NCBI RefSeq assembly: GCF_004339675.1
Contig: NZ_SLVM01000014.1
Span: 41,187-105,186, forward strand
Source of the DNA: Rhodovulum steppense
GTDB lineage: Bacteria; Pseudomonadota; Alphaproteobacteria; Rhodobacterales; Rhodobacteraceae
DNA length: 64,000 bases
Reading direction: 5' to 3'
Part shown: one piece after another, positions 60,945 to 64,000 of the stretch
How the letters are laid out: each line of letters starts with the position of its first letter
Position numbering within the stretch: the stretch's first letter is position 1
Translations under genes and position numbers: made by a program
Notes under the pieces: generated by a model
What the model was told of the DNA's origin: nothing
Database searches by the model: none
The model's input: only the letters and a program-made list of their open reading frames with translations

Positions 60945-61616
60945 TCAGCCCGGGTCGATCATCAGCCGGTCGCGCATGAAGGCCAGCGCCACGCTCAGCC
61001 CGTCGGGGGCGATGCCGTGGCCGGTGCCCTTCATCACATGGGCAAATACGTCGAACCCGGCCGCGCTCAGCGCATTGCCCGCCTCGGGAAGCGCCTCGAT
61101 CGGGACCACGTCATCGGCATCGCCATGCACCAGCAGCACCGGCGGGCGGGCCACCATCTCGTCCTCCAGCAATTCCGGCGCCAGCAGCCGACCCGAGAAA
61201 CCCACGATCCCGGCACAGGGCGGCGCACGGCGCGCGCCCACATGCAGCGCCATCATCGTGCCCTGCGAAAAGCCGAACAGAACCGTCTGGCGCGGCCCGA
61301 TCCCCTCGTCCCGCGCTACCGAATCGAGCCAGGCGTTCAGGTCGTCCGCCGCGCGCAGCATGCCCTCGCGGCTCTGTTCCTCGGTCGAGCCGTCGATCCA
61401 GGGGATCGGGAACCATTGATGGCCGAAGGGCACGCCCGCGCAGCTTTCCGGCGCATCGGGGGCGAGGAAGGCGGTGCGCGGCATGTGCGGCGCAAGCGGC
61501 TCGGCAAGGCCCAGAAGATCGGCCCCGTTGGCGCCATAGCCATGCAGGAAGATCACCAGCCGATCCGCCTCGTCCTTCGCAGCGCCGGCGCGGCCCGCCT
61601 CGAGTACCCGTGTCAC
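60945..61616 (-). CDS. Alpha/beta-hydrolase, phospholipase/carboxylesterase type (YpfH-like)
   Basis: A 223-residue serine hydrolase. The oxyanion LVIFLHGYGANGADLLGLA, the nucleophile elbow LFGFSQGTMMAL (GxSxG), Asp in VLLVHGDADDVVPIEA and His in MKGTGHGIAPDGL complete the catalytic triad. The start is a GTG at 61616 with GGAGGG before it; ATG is not available nearby. 82 bp upstream of the cation efflux gene on the same strand. Substrate unknown. Confidence 0.88.
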   Translation of the reverse strand: MTRVLEAGRAGAAKDEADRLVIFLHGYGANGADLLGLAEPLAPHMPRTAFLAPDAPESCAGVPFGHQWFPIPWIDGSTEEQSREGMLRAADDLNAWLDSVARDEGIGPRQTVLFGFSQGTMMALHVGARRAPPCAGIVGFSGRLLAPELLEDEMVARPPVLLVHGDADDVVPIEALPEAGNALSAAGFDVFAHVMKGTGHGIAPDGLSVALAFMRDRLMIDPG

Positions 61617-62019
61617 GTCAAACCCTCCGCTGTCTGGCGGTCCGGGTCTAGACCCAAAGCGGCGCGGCCGCAACGGCCGAGCCGCGCGGGACCTTTGCGG
61701 TGACGGGTTTCGCCTTGCTGCGCAAGGCGACCCGGCGCAGGGGGGGCCGCCCCCCGTGACGCGGTTCAGGTGGTTTGATGCCGGGGCGAAAAGATGGCAC
61801 GCCTTTTCAGTGGGTTGTGATGGGGCTGGGTCGCAAGGTTTGATGCCGCTGGGCGGGATCGGGGCCGGGGACGGGGCGAAACGCGCAATCTTGCAGTAGA
61901 AAAACCCAATGAAAGCAATGGGGTCTTGCAGGGATCATGCGCAAAAACGCGCATGACGCACGATCTATTGCCAGTCACCAAGCCACGGGTTGTCAGCGAA
62001 GTCCTGGGCCAGCTGATCC
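61617..62019. other. 403-bp gap: candidate left end of the Mu-like prophage
   Basis: No gene seen. Features are a 12-bp direct repeat GGTTTGATGCCG at 61772-61783 and 61837-61848, a CGGGGCGAAA motif beside the first copy and again at 61871-61882, a hairpin CCCA-A-TG/CA-A-TGGG at 61904-61923, and a perfect dyad TCATGCGC-AAAAAC-GCGCATGA at 61935-61956. Such short repeats are what one expects of transposase-binding sites at a Mu-type end, but the true boundary and a TG...CA edge are not established. Confidence 0.4.
61935..61956. repeat. Perfect 8-bp inverted repeat upstream of the phage repressor stop
   Basis: TCATGCGC and GCGCATGA with a 6-base A-rich loop AAAAAC. No T-run follows on the plus strand. 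It may be a transcription end for the minus-strand repressor, whose stop is at 62020, since the hairpin lies 64 bases downstream of it. Confidence 0.4.
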
Positions 62020-62460
62020 TCAACGCGCCGTGGCGTCGGGGGCGCGCAGGTCCTCCTGCATGATCAGCGCCTGGGCGGCGGCCAGGTCCACAGGAAGTGC
62101 CTCCATCTTCAAGCGAAGCTCGTGGACGGCTCGATGAAGGACCGGCCGGAACGGCCGCATATCGAGGAACACCGCGAGCGCGCGGTCAACATCGTGGCTG
62201 CGGGCCAGCTCCTGCCGAAGAAGGGTGAAGCGCACGAGCGCGACCGATGCGGCCCTGTCCTGCAACTCCCCCCAGACTTGAGGCGTTGCCGATCCCGGCC
62301 CCTTATCGCCCGCCTCAAGCATCTTGACGAAGCACTGCGGCACCCGCCCACGCGAGCGCCACGACGATATCGTGCTCTGGTCGATACCGGGCATCCTGGC
62401 CAGCTCGGCTTCGTTCTTCGCATTCGCCGCCGCGCGAAGTCCCGCAATCGTGGCATCCAC
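62020..62460 (-). CDS. Phage repressor, CI-type helix-turn-helix (Mu-like prophage)
   Basis: A 146-residue DNA-binding protein. The N-terminal domain (about 1-60) reads VDATIAGLRAAANAKNEAELARM then IDQSTISSWRSRGRVPQCF, a CI-type helix-turn-helix used by phage repressors. The rest (about 65-146) is helical and of unknown fold. A GTG at 62460 is the only plausible start in frame near the domain edge; GGAGG lies 16 bases before it, which is too far, so the true start may be an alternative codon upstream. Divergent from the Ner-like gene, as in Mu-type phages. Confidence 0.7.
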   Translation of the reverse strand: MDATIAGLRAAANAKNEAELARMPGIDQSTISSWRSRGRVPQCFVKMLEAGDKGPGSATPQVWGELQDRAASVALVRFTLLRQELARSHDVDRALAVFLDMRPFRPVLHRAVHELRLKMEALPVDLAAAQALIMQEDLRAPDATAR

Positions 62461-62490
62461 CGCGCTTTGCGTGAAGCCTCCTGGCCTCCT

Positions 62491-62520
62491 TGTATGCAGC
62501 GTGCATTCTTTGCATGCAGA
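62491..62520. promoter_or_regulatory. Operator-like cluster of TGCAT motifs
   Basis: Between the repressor and Ner-like genes, TGTATGCAG, GTGCATT and TTGCATGCAG occur within 30 bp, each holding a TGCA core. Repeated half-sites at a divergent repressor/Ner promoter are expected for phage operators. Position-based inference. Confidence 0.45.
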
Positions 62521-62538
62521 GTAAAGGCGCCGCCTGTC

Positions 62539-62754
62539 ATGGCCGATGTAAAGAGCATGCCCGCTCACCTGAAGATGCGCCATGGGCGGATCAGGGCGGG
62601 CTTCATCGCCAAGGGGTCCAGCCTGACCGCATGGAGTGCGAGCCAAGGATTGGCGCGGCAGAATGTCGACAAGGCCCTGCCGGGCCAGTGGACCGGCCCG
62701 AAAGCCAAACAGGTCGTGGAGCGCGTCCTTGCCGCGGCGGGAGTGCGGGAATGA
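62539..62754 (+). CDS. Ner-like DNA-binding protein (Mu-like prophage)
   Basis: A 71-residue protein resembling Ner/Nlp of Mu: GRIRAGFIAKGSSLTAWSAS then LARQNVDKALPGQW and KAKQVVERVLAAAG, the winged-HTH pattern in which a small helix-turn-helix is followed by an ALxxxW stretch. Ner acts as the Cro-like negative regulator of early phage transcription. Starts at ATG 62539 or at an internal Met 12 codons on. Ends as ATGA with the transposase remnant. Confidence 0.75.
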   Translation: MADVKSMPAHLKMRHGRIRAGFIAKGSSLTAWSASQGLARQNVDKALPGQWTGPKAKQVVERVLAAAGVRE

Positions 62755-63983
62755 CCGCAATTCCGGTGCCTGCCGCCCTTGGGCCTGGCCGCATTCCGGC
62801 GCATCGAATCCCGGCCGACCGTTGGTTCCGGAAACGGGGAATTGCCATTCACGTCGTTGAAGGCGATGGGCGCAAGCCGCACGCGGTTCGGTTGTCCGAC
62901 CTCCCCGAGCCCGAGCGGCTGGCCCGGCTGCGCAAGACCTGCGGCGATCTGCACCTTGAGCCCGGCACCTATGACGAGGCGGCGCATGCGGCGTTCATGG
63001 AGGCGTCGCCCTCGCTGCGCGGGCGGGCCGAGCGGAAGGCGGCGATGGCGCGGCTCCTGGTCTCGCTGATCCGGAATGGCATCGCCCCGAAAGGGCGGCG
63101 GGCCTCATGTCCGAGCGGTTCCCCGATGAAGCGGCGTCTGACGGCCGTCAAAGGGGTGGACCCGATCAACTCTGCCCCGGCGCTGGTGCCGGGCTACAAG
63201 GGCAAGGCGGCCTCGGCCGAGGTCTCGGCCGAGGCGTGGCGGTTCTTCCCGACCGCATCGAAGAAAGCCAACGGCGAGCGGCCGCTCCGGCAGGCGTGGA
63301 AAGACACACGCGACGTTGCCCGGCGCAGGGGCTGGGCGTGGCCGACCCGAGTTCAAGGGGGCATATGCCGGGCACGCGCCGGGAAGCTCGCCTTCCCCGA
63401 CCGTGGTGCCGATGCCGGTGGCGGATGCCGAGGCGGCAATCCGCCGCGAGATCGCGCGGCACAACCGCGAGCCGGGGCGGCGCAGGGCCGCTCCCATGAC
63501 CAGGTGTTCCGCGACGGGCTGGCCGCGCGGGTGACGCGCAAGGCGACGGCGCGACAGCTCTACCTGTCCGGGCTGATCTACAGCCCGGTTGCGGTGGACC
63601 GCTGGGGCCGCGTCCAGAAGAACGGCTGGACCTATCCAAGGGCGCCCGCCCTTATCGCCCCCTATGTCGATATCCTCGGCTCGGCGCTGGCGGTGCACTT
63701 CCTGCTGACCTTTGGCGGGGCCGACCTCTACATGGCCGCGCACCCGACCGAGCGCGCGCGCGTGGTGCAACTCGTCGGGGTGGACCTCGCCCGCGCGCTG
63801 GGCGCGGCCGAACTTCCCCGCCGCGTGCCGCTGGCCAAGCCCTGGCTGGCTGCCTGCCTCGCGCATGAGGGGTGCCCGGTCGCCGACATTGCCCGCACGC
63901 TGCACGCCAGCGACACGGCCGTGCGCTCCTGGCTGAAGCGCGCCCCCTACCGGCCCTCGCCCGCCCGATGGGGGGACGCATGA
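62751..63983 (+). pseudogene. Mu-type transposase A remnant fused to a Mor-like domain
   Basis: An open frame of 410 residues that does not read as one healthy protein. Residues about 1-200 resemble the N-terminal DNA-binding region of MuA (KGVDPINSAPALVPGYKG, EAWRFFPTASKKANGE, ARRRGWAWPTR). The catalytic DDE core of some 250 residues is missing. In another frame 63390-63478 encodes AEAAIRREIARHNREPGRR, the segment just after the MuA core, and the main frame resumes it with AAQGRSHDQVFRDGLAARVTRKATARQLYLSG and VQKNGWTY, so a frameshift sits near 63478. The last 110 residues (FGGADLYMAAHPTERARVVQLVG, then CPVADIARTLHASDTAVRSWLK) look like the middle-operon activator Mor. Start overlaps the Ner-like stop. 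Confidence 0.7.
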
Positions 63984-64000
63984 GCCGCGCCCTGTCGCAG
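63980..64000 (+). CDS. Start of a further prophage gene, cut by the window edge
   Basis: An ATG overlapping the preceding stop (ATGA) opens a frame of only seven codons (MSRALSQ) before the right edge. Nothing can be said about its product; the tight overlap suggests a gene of the same phage block. Confidence 0.3.

Noticed and set aside
1..64000. CRISPR arrays, tRNA or rRNA genes, complete insertion sequences
   Set aside because: No regularly spaced repeats, no cloverleaf-like intergenic segments with CCA-type ends and no IS with terminal repeats were seen when reading the gaps.

Overview
The window comes from a high-GC alphaproteobacterium that looks like a Rhodobacteraceae/Paracoccaceae member. 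Signs are the uppS-frr-pyrH order, the bactofilin/M23 pair, the sarcosine oxidase operon, an sqdBDC sulfolipid operon like that known from Rhodobacter sphaeroides, and a short TGCTTCTTCTTGGCC-type intergenic repeat. No species is claimed. I see no rRNA, tRNA, CRISPR array or complete insertion sequence.

Layout. 1-8.4 kb: core genes (uppS partial, frr, pyrH, miaA, an AraC regulator, lpdA, a DUF924 protein, an MFS carrier, queA). 8.4-20.4 kb: envelope and protection genes (a large AsmA-like protein, Bcp peroxiredoxin, M23 peptidase and bactofilin, a TRIC-type channel, prfB, class A PBP, amidase). 20.5-27.3 kb: sodB and the sarcosine oxidase operon soxB-x-x-soxD-soxA-soxG, which carries two extra small membrane-protein genes between soxB and soxD and AT-rich patches in soxA. 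27.5-35.3 kb: ccmI, ruvX, a DUF1289 protein, aroB/aroK, a 44-residue membrane peptide, a secreted unknown, xerD and a CorC/HlyC-type protein. 35.4-43.2 kb: a HerA-like ATPase, a 400-bp intergenic region with two RNA-like elements, an IalB-family protein, and an envelope cluster (L,D-transpeptidase, lpxD, ACP, ketoacyl synthase), then a Tat-exported DUF882 protein. 43.3-48.8 kb: a membrane-anchored octaheme cytochrome c with a cytochrome b partner, and sqdB-sqdD-sqdC. 48.8-59.9 kb: a urtABCDE-type ABC transporter operon ending in fmdA and fmdB, divergent from a hybrid sensor kinase whose input is a whole NCS1-permease-like domain plus a nine-cysteine module, followed by a LuxR-type response regulator. 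59.9-61.6 kb: a cation efflux protein and a carboxylesterase. 61.7-64 kb: the left part of a decayed Mu-like prophage (repressor, Ner-like protein, a transposase remnant lacking its catalytic core and joined to a Mor-like domain).

How the parts work together. The most distinctive unit is 48.8-59.9 kb. A transporter-like receptor kinase and its regulator lie back to back with an ABC importer and formamidase, and share a 198-bp control region containing a nested palindrome (55516-55550). My reading is a nitrogen-scavenging system that senses and takes up a small amide, urea-like or nucleobase-like compound and hydrolyses amides to ammonia. No urease genes are in the window, so urea itself need not be the substrate. 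Second-tier items are the candidate small RNA at about 37030-37125, the leader terminator upstream of the IalB gene, and the altered sox operon.
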